Part shown: piece after piece, positions 25,701 through 35,949 of the stretch | How the letters are laid out: each line of letters begins with the position of its first letter | Position numbering within the stretch: position 1 is the first letter of the stretch | Source: Dipylidium caninum | Lineage: Eukaryota > Platyhelminthes > Cestoda > Cyclophyllidea > Dipylidiidae | Length of the DNA stretch: 64,000 bases | Direction of reading: 5' to 3' | NCBI GenBank assembly: GCA_017562135.1 | Contig: QEYB01000368.1 | Coordinates: forward strand, 868,001-932,000 | Translations under genes and position numbers: made by a program | The notes under the pieces: generated by a model | Seen by the model: the letters and a program-made list of their open reading frames with translations, nothing else | Told to the model about the DNA's origin: nothing | The model's database searches: none

Positions 25701-28536
25701 TCACGCTGATACCTTCTCACCACACTGCTCAAGATTAACGTATTAGTGGATCCGCTTGAATGCTTTGCCAAAGGTGATGAACTGTTACGGTTTGGTCGAT
25801 CAAAGAATGTTGTGCCAGTAACAGTTAGTTTACGTGGTCTTGCGACGTTCAGCGGACGACTTACCTTAAACGAGAAAATTGGATACAGAGTTTAGGTCGC
25901 TGTGGCGACTGCTGCCAGTCGATTTCTCTCGAAAGTGATTGCCTTTTCGATCTCCCGATGGAGCTGAAAAATCTGTTATACAGAGGACGCAGCGGATATT
26001 TGCGACGAGCAGTAGTAGGATGCAGGCGTGGGGGGTGATTTCATCTGACATTAAATTTCAAAATAGGCTCAATGGGGGCTCGATGCAGTGCGTTTCACGT
26101 GACTGATCTGCCACAAGATTGCTAACAAACGTTCGTACGAACACAGCCGGATGAATATCACTTCCAGCTTCGATAGACGGGTGCGAAGCTGCTAATGTGG
26201 CTGTCTTATTTGAATATTACAGAGCATGAAAGTTGAAACGATTATACTAGTCTGAAGCGAAATAGGTTGAAAGCTGAGGGTTTGTTGGTGCAATAAAATC
26301 ACGTCAAGTGGAAAGCGATGTTGTGGATGAAAGTAGAAATCCGTGAGTTTGACCGAAAATGTTAATCCGTGAGGTCGCATAATGACTGTCGGCCAAGTGA
26401 GGGTCCTGCGCGACCGCCAGCTGACCGCCTTCACTTCAACGCATTAAGCATGTATTTTTTACATATAATGATTCAGTCTACGTTGTGGTTGCAAAGCTAC
26501 TCCATACTCTCGTGTATCTGAGTTGCGATAAGCCGTAAATTAGGCGACAAGTTTGGCGAAGAGGCAGTCGAACACTGCAACCTGCGTAAGCGAGAGGCCT
26601 CCGTGTGTGGCGACGACACGCCACACACACGAGGGTGGCAGAAGATGTGCGCACTTCGACCCTCACAATCATGGTGAGATGATCGCGCCACAATGTGATA
26701 AGGAGATAATTGGTCTGAAGTGTTGCGTATCGTAGCGTCATCCAAAGTGCCTTGGAGTCCACAAATTCAACTATTTCCGCTGTAACAATAATACTGCATG
26801 AGAGTGGAATAAGCGCCTAAAAACATTACTTTTGGGAATTATATACATGCTTGAGTCCGATTCTCCCTCCCCTTAATCGTGGGTGGCGAAAAAACTCAGG
26901 AACTCTCAACTGGAAGACATACGACACACATCCGAGGTCGACATGATGAGACACAAATTTGCCTCTTTCGCCTACTTTAATGGCACTCATTACCCACCTG
27001 GTTACCGTGCATCACGTCATTCCTATAGCATTGCGGACAATTAGTGAGTTAAGAACAGCATGGGATACGTCGTGTTCTGGGACGAATCCTACTTTGAGCG
27101 GCGTGGACAACCACGACCCGCTCCAGATGTAGCTCCAGGCCTACTAGATTCACAAGGCCGAGGCAGAGCAACAATTCACCACCGCACACATGTCACCTTC
27201 AACAACGAGGACACAATGCCACCTGAAATGAAGCGATCCCCACGACAATGAATGGTGGATGCGAAATATGCAAACGTGGACAAATAAGTAGGAGCAATCT
27301 ACCAGTTAGTGTTAATGAAGTCGATGGAAGTGTAAGGGGAATCGACTTTCATGTTATGCGTCAACAAGGGTGCAGAGCACTATGTCTTACGCAGATGTTT
27401 GTCATGTTGTATTTACTAGTGCAGGGGCTCCTGATCGTCCATAACTTTGCCTTACACCAGTGGCACGACCACCTCGCGAGTTGGCAACTCTTTAAGAAGC
27501 TGTAAAAGATTGCCTTTGAAAGGGGCTATTCAATTACAGCGAAGCAAATGAATCTTTTCTTATCAGTAAAATAAGATATTTTCCTTAAAGTTGTAAATGA
27601 TGTAAGTATCTTCACTCTAACCTTATGGTCTTGAAATCAGTAGGGGTAGTGTGTAGCCTAAAATAGGAGAAAAATAGAACTAAAACATGACGTAACGACC
27701 TTTTTTAAACTAAGAGAACCCTTGCTATAGGCACTGCAGCTTCACGCAAATCACAGCTTCCCACTCTCTCCACTTCTATAACCAACTAAGTACTAAGCCT
27801 GTACTAAGCTGTGTTACGCCACCGAGAAGCTTGTTAACTGTTTGTGACGGAATCGGGTTCTTGTCTTAATTTATCAATCGACATTTACACATCAACCTGC
27901 TCAACTCTCAAAAAATAACACCTCGGTAGCAGTGAAATTCAATTAGACTTTCGGCAGACTTAAATCATTTATTTTAAAAAACCTCTCGATCCCAGAAAAT
28001 TTTATTCGCCAATGGCGAAATCCTAATTGTCAACGAGCAATAGCGAGGCTGTAGCGTATCCCGCCCGGACAAAACTATTTGTACAGACGGTAAGCAATCA
28101 CACAACGTAGACGCTCAGAAGCGATGGTTTGATTTATTACAAGCCTAATGATGTGATGAGCCACGGATGACATGTCAGCAGACCAAATTTTAGAAGAATG
28201 AAGACGGCAGCTCACCCACGTTACTTGTTCTTACACCCCCAATGACAGTCGCGAGAAATTATCCTTCTATGGCCACACAGCATTCTTTTCATTATATCTG
28301 TAAATCAACGACTATAACCACATTCTGCGCACGACAGTATTACCTGGAAGTGCAAGGACACAGATTATCCAATATCCGTCTAATAACATCATGCTCAGAA
28401 AATCAATCCAAACTTAGGGCATGGCAACTTTGTAGTACCATATACGTTACGATAGGCGCTCGACCAACCCTCAGACAAGGTCCAAATGGCAGAACAGCCC
28501 ATTATCAACAAACCCTGTTTATTTACCCACAAAGCA
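13745..28536. other. Long gene-poor interval upstream of the protocadherin
   Basis: Nearly 15 kb without a recognisable gene. Open frames of 100-190 codons occur but overlap on both strands, are rich in Arg, Ser and Pro, and match no family I know. Composition is GC-richer up to about 24-26 kb and then becomes visibly AT-richer toward the acyl-CoA-binding protein gene. Because the protocadherin is transcribed leftward from 13.7 kb, this is its upstream flank and the natural place for its promoter, 5' exons or enhancers. I saw no tRNA, rRNA or transposon signature. Confidence 0.5.
28518..28523 (-). terminator. Poly(A) signal AATAAA of the ACBP gene
   Basis: A canonical AATAAA on the minus strand, 14 bases after the acyl-CoA-binding protein stop codon. 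The short spacing implies a very short 3' UTR. Confidence 0.7.
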
Positions 28537-28853
28537 TTACTTAGTAGAAGCCATTAGTTGTTGCACTTTCTTGACATACTCGCCTCGAGCTTCTTCCTTC
28601 GACATGCCTATCGAAACGATAATGAGTAAAAAAAGACCACCTTTTCTACTGTTCCATGCGTCCCACTTTGCCTTTTTCTCGAACTCTATTGCACTCGGCT
28701 TGGCTAGCGGAGGTGATTAAATTATCAAAGCATCGTACATGTATTTACGTCACCAACGGTAGCCTGTTTGTACAAACCGTACAGGAACAACTTGTCATCG
28801 TCGCAACACGATGGGAGCGTCTTAACCTTCTCCGCCGCTGTCTCAAAATTCAT
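28537..28853 (-). CDS. Acyl-CoA-binding protein (ACBP/DBI family)
   Basis: A small cytosolic protein that binds medium- and long-chain acyl-CoA esters and buffers and transports them. Three exons, 28853-28739, 28703-28641 and 28607-28537, join to 82 codons plus stop, close to the usual 86-90 residues. The signature [11 protein letters not shown] is at residues 25-35 and KAKWDAWN at 49-56. Tyr25, Tyr28, Lys29, Lys51 and Tyr70 correspond to the ligand-contact residues Tyr28, Tyr31, Lys32, Lys54 and Tyr73 of mammalian ACBP. The introns are only 35 and 33 nt, and both are fixed by the unbroken alignment. The 33-nt intron keeps the frame and has no stop. The start is chosen because the protein then begins with the usual short helix (FETAAEKVK). 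An AATAAA follows the stop closely. This is one of the safest calls in the window. Confidence 0.95.
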
Positions 28854-29067
28854 CGTAGAGATAAGCGAACGAAAGGAATTGAGAAGACTCTATATAGGCA
28901 ACCTCATAACCTTCAGCCAAGGGCATGAGTGAGGGGAGGGATTAAGAAGCTTATGCAGTTCAAAATTAGAAAATTGCCAATGTTTTAAAAAGATTATTTA
29001 AAATTTAAAATTGGCAGCAGAATAAACAGGACACAATATTGCAAGAAAGCTATATTGTAGTTGAATT

Positions 29068-29293
29068 TTAACACGTAATGATTGCCGACCAAAAAAAACC
29101 CATGGCAATCTAAGAAGGTTAATAAATTTGTGACACTTACCATAATAAAAATGCCGGTTTCGAACACATTGGTTCCACCGCAGCGAAGGTTAAAAGTCAA
29201 AGTCTCTATACAAAACGGGTCGCCGTCAAACGTATTCGGTATATATGAATCATCCTCTTCGACATACCCTCTGAAATACTTGAAACTGAGCAT
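29068..29293 (-). CDS. Possible 64-residue membrane protein, two exons
   Basis: I do not recognise this protein. An open frame from the ATG at 29293 runs to a strong donor (ATG then GTAAGT) after 29141. Joining at the next AG gives a 31-nt intron (29110-29140) and a second exon, 29109-29068. The product has an acidic, polar N-terminal part (GYVEEDDSY) and a C-terminal hydrophobic segment of about 20 residues (TGIFIM, then IAMGFFWSAII). That makes a tail-anchored or single-pass membrane topology possible. Without splicing the frame also stays open for a while, so the model is not certain. The stop lies 214 nt upstream of the ACBP start on the same strand. The frame also continues upstream of the ATG, so a 5' exon is possible. 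Confidence 0.35.
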
Positions 29294-29641
29294 GTTTAAC
29301 CCAATTATTGGACCGCGGGCTCTACAGTTGCGGGATCGACACCGCGCCACCCAACATGAAAGTGCCCCGTTTGGTAAGAGGCTATTTTGATGCAATGAGC
29401 AGGAAGCATTGAGTTGGCTAGCTATTGACTCTTGCAAGATCACCTTCCCATTATTTATTCAATTGCTGCGTCTGTATATAGACTCTTTTCACTTTCATAC
29501 CTTCGTTAAAATCGCCGGCTCAATGCTTTTCGTTATTTCTCACACGGATTGTATGCGAGAATTGTCCTCACCTATTAATCGTGCACCCCGAAGTTCTGCG
29601 CACTCTTTTCTCATGGACGTTTTCGCGTATACGCTAGTGGC

Positions 29642-29659
29642 ACTAACTGTCTTTTATAG
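29642..29659 (+). promoter_or_regulatory. 3' splice acceptor directly abutting the FOXRED1 start codon
   Basis: The sequence ACTAACTGTCTTTTATAG ends exactly one base before the ATG. It has a branch-point-like CTAAC, a pyrimidine run and AG. Either a 5' UTR intron ends here or this is a spliced-leader trans-splicing acceptor. Flatworms use trans-splicing for many mRNAs. Confidence 0.5.
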
Positions 29660-31852
29660 ATGTCTCGTATCTCTCGCCACCATGCCAAACACTGGGCCAA
29701 CAACTGCCGTTTTCTTGTTTCTGCAGCGCCTGACAAATATTCAAACAGATTCGAAGGACCACCTTATCAGTGTGAGTGCGCCACCATCATGCGATCTAAG
29801 ATTTTCTCCTTTTTATATGTATCACTGTGACATCTAGTTCGAGAAGACAAAGTGCCCAAGCAATCAGATGTAGTCGTGATCGGCGGAGGAATTATTGGCT
29901 GGTCTGTCGCTTTTTGGATTCGATATTTATCAAAGACCACAGTTACCGTCATTGAACGGGATCCAAGCCTGTCAAAATCTTCCAGCCTCCTAGGGTTGGG
30001 TCATCTTCGTTCGCAATTTTCGGAGCCAGAGAATATTCAAATGTCTCTCTTTACGGCCGAGTTCTTACGTGATATCGACGAACAACTTGGTTTATCAAGT
30101 ATGCGGTTTTTTACTCTTTTTAAAATACCTTTATATATAAACTATAATGATCTATTGACAGAAAACCTCGACATAAGATCGTTGGTTACAATTTTAGTTG
30201 TTTTTACTTTTGATAGCTTCCTTCATTGTGTGAGGGGTTTCGGATTTATTTCATCTTATTCGATCGTTGTTTCACCTAGAGGACGATATTGCAGATATAA
30301 ATTTCACTCCTCATGGTCACCTCATTTTATCAAATGAATCCACATGCGAACAGATGAAGAAGAATTATCAGCTGCAAACGTAGGACGCTATTTCTCACGC
30401 CCTTATAGCATAGAGCTCTCGAACTTCCAAATCGCCTGATTTTACCCGAGGAAATCGCTTCGCGCTGGCCGTGGCTTAATGTGGATGATATTCATTTGGC
30501 ATCTTATGGTTAGTGGAATTTGTAATCGTTCCCCTTTCTCATTAGTCTCTAAAGTTCTAATTATTCAATAACTTGACTGTATTATTACGGTAGGCGACCG
30601 AAATGAAGGCTGGTTTGATTCCTGGTTGTTGGTACGCGGACTTCGCAACAAAGCACACACACTTGGTGCAAACTACGTTGTCGGGGAGGTGGAGGGCTTC
30701 ACGTACTTCAAGGGATTGAAGCGCACCTTTTTCCTCGATCGTCCTAAACGAGCTCCCCTGAATGCTCCACGCCTAAACGAGGTGATAGTTAGGACGCCGT
30801 CGGGTGCTGTGGATAAAATCGCATTTTACACAGTTGTTAATTGTGCCGGAGCGTGGGCGGGTGAAATTATGAAGATGGCCATGGCGGGAGTACACGAGCA
30901 GGTTCTCCATCTTCCAATTCAGAAGCGGTATGAGAGTGATTCTTTTAATGTTTGACTTAGCAGTTCTTATAATACCAAATAAACAGGAAGAATGTCATAA
31001 AATCACTTTTAAGAAATGAGTACTGAGAGTTCATGGTCACCGCTTCCTAGCTGCTACTTCCGATCAGCCATCGCGCCTATTTGTGCCGTCAAGCTATCAT
31101 CAAAACTCTTTAAATATACTTCAGAAAGCAAAGTATTTTTGTTGTGCGCCCGGATTATTCTCAGTCTTCAACTCATTTCCCAAGTATCGATGCTCCGATT
31201 ATACTTGACCCTTCCGGTCTCGTTTTTCAACGTCAGGGTCTTTCAGGCGATTTCGTCGTCTGTATGAACCCAACCCAACCGCGCGAAATTACATTTGTAC
31301 GTTTCAAGCCCTTCTTAAGCCATGTCATATTCCTTTTACTCTACTTTTTACCTCGTCGCATCACTTGTTTTTATCCTGGGAATAATATCTCCTTTGTCAC
31401 TCAACAGAGCTTTGCTTAATGTGAAAGAGCGAACCAACACACTACTTGACCTCGTTAAGTATCCTTCCCTTTCCCATGCAAAAATTTCAATTTAGCCTCA
31501 GGTTGAGTCGGATAACCTGGAAGTGGACTACTCTGAGTATCACGAGGAGATTCAGCCCCGACTTGCAAGGCGAATTCCAGCATTGGCGTCAGCTAGTATC
31601 TGTTCGGCGTGGTCATGCTTCAACGACTACAACCCAATTGACCAAAGCCTTATAATTGGCCAACATCCTTACCTCTATAATATGATCCTGACGAACGCCA
31701 CCTCTGGCTTAGGTATTCAACATGCAGTACCTATCGGTCGCGCCGTCGCCGAATTAGTCCATTTTCGACACTACAAAACAATTGACTTGACTCGCTTCTC
31801 TCCTGATAGGTTTTACTTAGACGTACCATTCCGGGAAAGATCTGTATTTTAG
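29660..31852 (+). CDS. FOXRED1: FAD-dependent oxidoreductase domain-containing protein 1 (mitochondrial complex I assembly)
   Basis: A flavoprotein of the D-amino-acid-oxidase fold, which in humans helps assemble mitochondrial complex I. Seven exons fit: 29660-29771, 29838-30098, 30280-30379, 30414-30508, 30594-30927, 31125-31296 and 31502-31852. They give 474 residues, against about 486 in human. The basic N-terminus (MSRISRHHAKHW) suits a mitochondrial presequence. The dinucleotide-binding motif is DVVVIGGGIIG at residues 48-58, followed by the acidic residue in VIERD. Other family landmarks are QFSEPENIQMS, LASYG...EGWFD, VNCAGAWAGEI, LEVDYSEY, CFNDYNPIDQ and IGRAVAELV. Introns are 66, 181, 34, 85, 197 and 205 nt, and the 34-nt one is fixed by alignment. 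One oddity is that the family's C-terminal SGHG reads SGLG here. The stop is 40 nt from the stop of TTI2 on the other strand. The assignment is firm; the exon 5/6 border is the least certain. Confidence 0.95.
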
Positions 31853-31892
31853 CCTTTCAGTTTCTTCGGCAAATATATGTAATCTAAAGGAT

Positions 31893-33596
31893 TTATGTAA
31901 AATCACACGCACATAAAACATAATTGATGGATGGAGTAATCGCGGTGCATTTGTTTAGAATGCTTAAGACTAAGTTAACATCAAAGGTAGCCAATTTGTT
32001 GAAGATATCAGCAAGAACTTTAATCATGTCTTGTGCAGATGAAGAGCTTAAGTCAGTCCCTTTTCCACTGAACTCCAAATCAGTAAAGGCAACTAATAGT
32101 GGCACGACCATTGGAATAATATCTGGGAAGAGGGGACCGGAAGCAAAATCAACGTATTTCTTTAAGATGTCCAGTTGTAGTAAGAAAATTCGGTGCTCCT
32201 GCAGGTTGACTCGTGCTTCCTGAAAATAAAAAGGTAGGATAGACAATCATGTAAAAGATCGAGACAAGAAGTAATGGGTGCGAGGTGCTCACGTTTGGAG
32301 GCGCACGGGGAGCCAGCAGGGTAAGCTCAGCGCCCCTTAGAAGTCGTCTTGAGTGAACTAGTATTTCTTCCTCGATTACATCGAGTAGAGGATAAATGTG
32401 TTTCAAAATCACCGTTTTCTTATCAAGGCGGGTCTCGAGAGCAAGATCACAAAGAAGCATGTCTATAAAATTAGAGTTCCAGCTTTTTCGAGGAGTTGGT
32501 TCAAGTAGGTAAATGAAAACCGATATGCATTTATATGCCAGTTCCGCGAGTATCTGAAAGAAAAAAGCTGATCAAACACTGGACGACGTGGTACATAATA
32601 GCGTCCAAAATCTAACCGCGCTTTCGGAGTAAGTTGATCGATGACACATCAATGTTTCCAATGTTACATCAGCACGTCGCGAGGAACGCCAAGCTGCCGT
32701 CAAAACCTCATGGGCCAAATGTATAAGCATTTTTAACCCTAGCATTTTTAGCTGATGACGGTAATCTTCAATCAACTGAAGTGCCAGTGGATGTAAAATG
32801 CAAATCTGGCGGTTGTCACACAAAAGCGGATAACGGGTCGCATTAGTCGACCAAATAAGAGCATCTCGAAATAAAGGGCCTTTGTTTAACGAACCAACAC
32901 TATTCTCACCACCCAATTGTGAGAGGATATGGGCACCTTCGCTAATGACAAGGTCAAACAAAGAAGAATCTGAAGAGACTTCATCTTTAGGAAAGCGTGT
33001 CTTCAGAAGTTCATGGACATCACTAACGCCAAAGGAACTCATAACAATGTTAAAAGATTTCTGAGCGTTTTTCAGCAGGTCGCTGTTATAGGCAACGACC
33101 TTATTTGTTGACATAGAATTCCCAAAACATCCAAATATGATAAGTAGAAATCGGGCGAGGGACCGATGTGGCAAGTCATTAACATTAAATTCGGCGCTTA
33201 TAAAACGATGAAATAGATTGTTCACAGCATCAGATATTTCTCTTTGTTGCGAGGCCGTCAATTCCTCTTCGTGACAAGAGAGCGAAGCTATGCGAATAGC
33301 GCCCTCAACAGAGTCACAGAGATTGGCGGCGGTCATAGGTTCACAGAGGTTAACAATGATGGGAGAGGCCTGGAGATGTAGGCTGACAAACCGCCAATTA
33401 ACTGTTCAATAAAAAAAACTCGGTGAGGCAACCTAAGAATTATTAACGGATGTCATTTGTTGAAAGCATTGATTAAATTCCGGTCCAAATTACGCATAAA
33501 TTTTGAAATATCTTGCTGTACTGACTTGAAGCTTTTTAATGCAGAAATAGTTAAATGGCCTTGATATAATGCATCGGTCAAGTGAGAATTTTGCAT
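31893..33596 (-). CDS. TTI2: TELO2-interacting protein 2 (TTT complex subunit)
   Basis: TTI2 works with TELO2 and TTI1 as the TTT co-chaperone that stabilises PI3K-like kinases such as mTOR, ATM and ATR. Recognition rests on the middle of the protein, where LIEDYRHQLKMLGLKMLIH parallels the LV-DDY-EN-ILGVHCLHH region of vertebrate TTI2. The helical repeats around it and the overall length also fit. Exons are 33596-33494, 33401-32617, 32553-32293 and 32219-31893, giving 491 residues against about 508 in human. Introns are 92, 63 and 73 nt. The 63-nt intron (32554-32616) is preferred over a 24-nt alternative because it restores the family spacing before AELAYKC. The N-terminus is uncertain. I chose the ATG at 33596, but the frame stays open upstream to an AG near 33711, so another 5' exon may exist. 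The family is divergent, so confidence is moderate to high. Confidence 0.82.
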
Positions 33597-33711
33597 ATAT
33601 CGGTACAACGAGAGGCCAAGATTATTATGGAAGGCGTTCTGGCACAGAAACCAGGGAATGATAACGATCCCCAACAGAAGAGCGGAATTAGGGAGCGAGG
33701 GAAAATTCTAA

Positions 33712-34842
33712 ATACATTATACGCAAATAATGTATAATTGTATAAGAAATATGTCGTTAAAATTGATTTAACCTTATAATCTTTGGTTTTATTCTCTGAA
33801 CGGTGGATTTTTTGATGTTGCCGTCTACAATTCCACAATATATACCTTCTGTCATGTCTAATATGATGATATGAGAGCCTAAGTGGATCAAACACTGATC
33901 GCGATCTTTTCGCCGATGAGAAAATTGAGAAATAATCGGTAATTAAATTATCCCAAAGGCGAAAATATCATAATCCATTCCTTCCTTCAAGAACATAGTT
34001 CATTGGTGACGTTATTATCTGCTTAAATTGCGCATTAGTGTAGTAGCTAGCCAAGCGTGGTCCGAGCCCTCGATGAGGATTCCCCTGTTCGCAACGGAAG
34101 AGTTATTACTTACTTGCAACATTTTATAGTAACTCCCAAACATATGCGCTTCAATTTATTTCTGCTACTCCAAAAAAATTTGAGGCACAGATCAGAACGA
34201 GGTTTCTGCAATCAATAGAAGGCTGGTAAACGGCTCTATTTTGCTCGCATTTATATTCAGTTTCGGGTTTATGAGGCGGTTTTAAATGCATGAATGTGAT
34301 TTACTTTTATTGATGCAATGCTCCCGTGTCAATCGCTCAAGTCAGTGCTGTTGAAACATGACTCTACGTCTTATTTTGTTTCTCTTTTGTATTTAAATAT
34401 CCTCTAACAGCTCTAAGTTGAGATTGTTTATCCGTATGCTGAGTTCGAATCAAATTATCGACCAATTATTTCGAGCGTAAGGTTGATACATAACTTGCGA
34501 CAATGCGTTTCCACCTAATTAGAGGAAATCGATTCAATGCGTTATCTTTTAAATTGGCCTAGTGAAAATGGAATATAATTCAGAGTGTTGAATAGAATAA
34601 CTTTCATTCAAGAAGATCACGTGAAACTAAATGAATCGAAGAGAGGCAATGATGCAGCGGGAAACCTTTTGTTTCGAAAGAAAACCTGTGACATGTTAGC
34701 TTTGTTTCATTAGTAGTAGCGAACTTTTAAGTATCTAAGTGGGATTCTTGCGCACAGAGATAATGTCGATAATAGAACCCTTTCGATGTTGATTGTTCAC
34801 AAAGGACTTCATGGCGCACTTCGATTACCAAATTTAGGTTAG
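33712..34842. other. AT-rich intergenic stretch
   Basis: No coding region is supported. A short minus-strand frame from an ATG near 33858 ends at a GT and could be a 5' exon of TTI2, but its phase does not join cleanly to the next exon. The rest, 33.9-34.8 kb, is AT-rich DNA with stops in all frames. Confidence 0.4.
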
Positions 34843-35091
34843 GATATATGTACTTTCCTACTGTACTTATTTAAAACGCTTTTCAACATATACTGGCTCA
34901 CATTGCCAGAGGATTTGCAGATATTTATAGCAATCCTTTTGTGTCAGACAACGTCATATGCCGTTAATGAGTTTCTGGTTAGCGATGTAAAGCCACCGAA
35001 GCACTTACAGGGTCGACTAAGTGTGGCTGCAAAATGTCTGGTGGTAGGCGGGATGACATTTTGCTTATCTTATGCAACGTATGTATTTTAG
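34843..35091 (+). other. Hydrophobic open frame, possible exon of a membrane protein
   Basis: An 83-codon stretch is open from the AG/GAT at 34843 to a TAG. It has two hydrophobic blocks (LQIFIAILLCQTTSYAV and CLVVGGMTFCLSYATYVF) around a polar link (SDVKPPKHLQGR). It has no early ATG, so it would need an upstream exon or a spliced 5' end. I recognise no family. It may be a chance frame. Confidence 0.2.
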
Positions 35092-35330
35092 AAAAGTTTT
35101 GTGGGTCTGATACATTAGTTCGCCGTCTATTCAAATCTATAACCAGGTGATCGCTAACACACACAAGTGTAGTTTGACCTAATATATTTTCAGCAGTCTT
35201 TAGGTTGGTTATGTTAAAGTAAATTGCTTTCATAGGTTCAGGAGCTGTATCACAACATACGAATTAACCACGTCGTTTTTACTAACCACATTGCCTATAC
35301 AAATCTGAAACAGCTTCGCGGCCGCTATAA

Positions 35331-35830
35331 ATGGCGTCTAACGCCGCGCGGCCAGTATGTGTTAGTAATGGATTGAAACACCAACATCTCGAACACTTTA
35401 ATTTCAAACTCCAGGATTTCGAAGTGGATTTTATGAGCTCTGTCCTTCGCCTGAAGGCGCTAATTATGAAGCTTGATAGCTCGTACTTCCTCTGGGTCGG
35501 TGACTCCACTGCACAACTATCAAGTAACTCGTACTATCTGCGCAAGTTTCAGGTCTTTCTTTAAGCGTTCCCATCTCCAATCACATGGTGCATTCGTCCT
35601 CACTCTACCATGGGAACTCCTTATTCCCATCGGCCGGAAGCACCCCGGAAACAACTCTGTCCAAGCGATTGTCCAAACGGTTAGCTTGTCCGGTGTGTCT
35701 GAGTTTGAACATAAACGGAGAAGTTATTGAAAGATGGGATTTAGTTGACCCCGTTTCGCACAAAACTCCATCTCAAGAAGTTGAGCTTCAACTTTTACAC
35801 ATATTCGACGATGTCCTCCGAACAATGTAA
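35331..35830 (+). CDS. PSMG4: Proteasome assembly chaperone 4
   Basis: PSMG4 (PAC4; yeast Poc4) pairs with PSMG3 and helps build the alpha ring of the 20S proteasome. Two exons, 35331-35523 and 35553-35830, are separated by a 29-nt GT-AG intron and give 156 residues (human 123). Family landmarks are HFNFKLQDFEVDF aligned with the human HNFSARLWEQLVHF, then the diagnostic YFLWVGD, then TTLSKRLSKRLACPV matching the AQRLARKTNKQV block, then the closing beta strand. Without the intron the first frame stops within 14 codons and the conserved second half is lost, so the splice is well supported. About 20 residues precede the usual start, so an internal ATG is possible. An AATAAA (35835-35840) lies five bases after the stop. 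The gene converges on C2CD5. Confidence 0.85.
35524..35552 (+). other. 29-nt micro-intron in PSMG4
   Basis: It starts with GTAACT and ends with TTTCAG, in phase 1 (A joins GT to make Ser). Removing exactly 29 bases joins the two halves of the conserved protein in one frame. It has room for little more than the splice sites. Confidence 0.8.
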
Positions 35831-35834
35831 GCTC

Positions 35835-35840
35835 AATAAA
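35835..35840 (+). terminator. Poly(A) signal AATAAA of PSMG4
   Basis: A canonical hexamer just after the PSMG4 stop and inside the 119-nt gap before the C2CD5 stop. Cleavage some 15-30 bases on would still fall inside that gap. Confidence 0.65.
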
Positions 35841-35949
35841 CTGACGTTCTTACATTCACTGCATCACTTATAATCGAGAGTTAAAAGTACACAAAGGAAT
35901 ACTAATACAATTCACTTAAAAAGAATGGAGGGGGGAGGCGTTGAAGAAA

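Noticed and set aside
27060..27505. Two short overlapping plus-strand frames near 27.1-27.5 kb
   Set aside because: Under 90 codons each, no family resemblance, and no convincing splice sites to join them.
32554..32577. 24-nt intron in TTI2 as the main model
   Set aside because: It leaves extra residues in a helix-loop that other TTI2 proteins lack. The 63-nt intron from the upstream GTTAGA fits the family better. It is kept only as a possible alternative.
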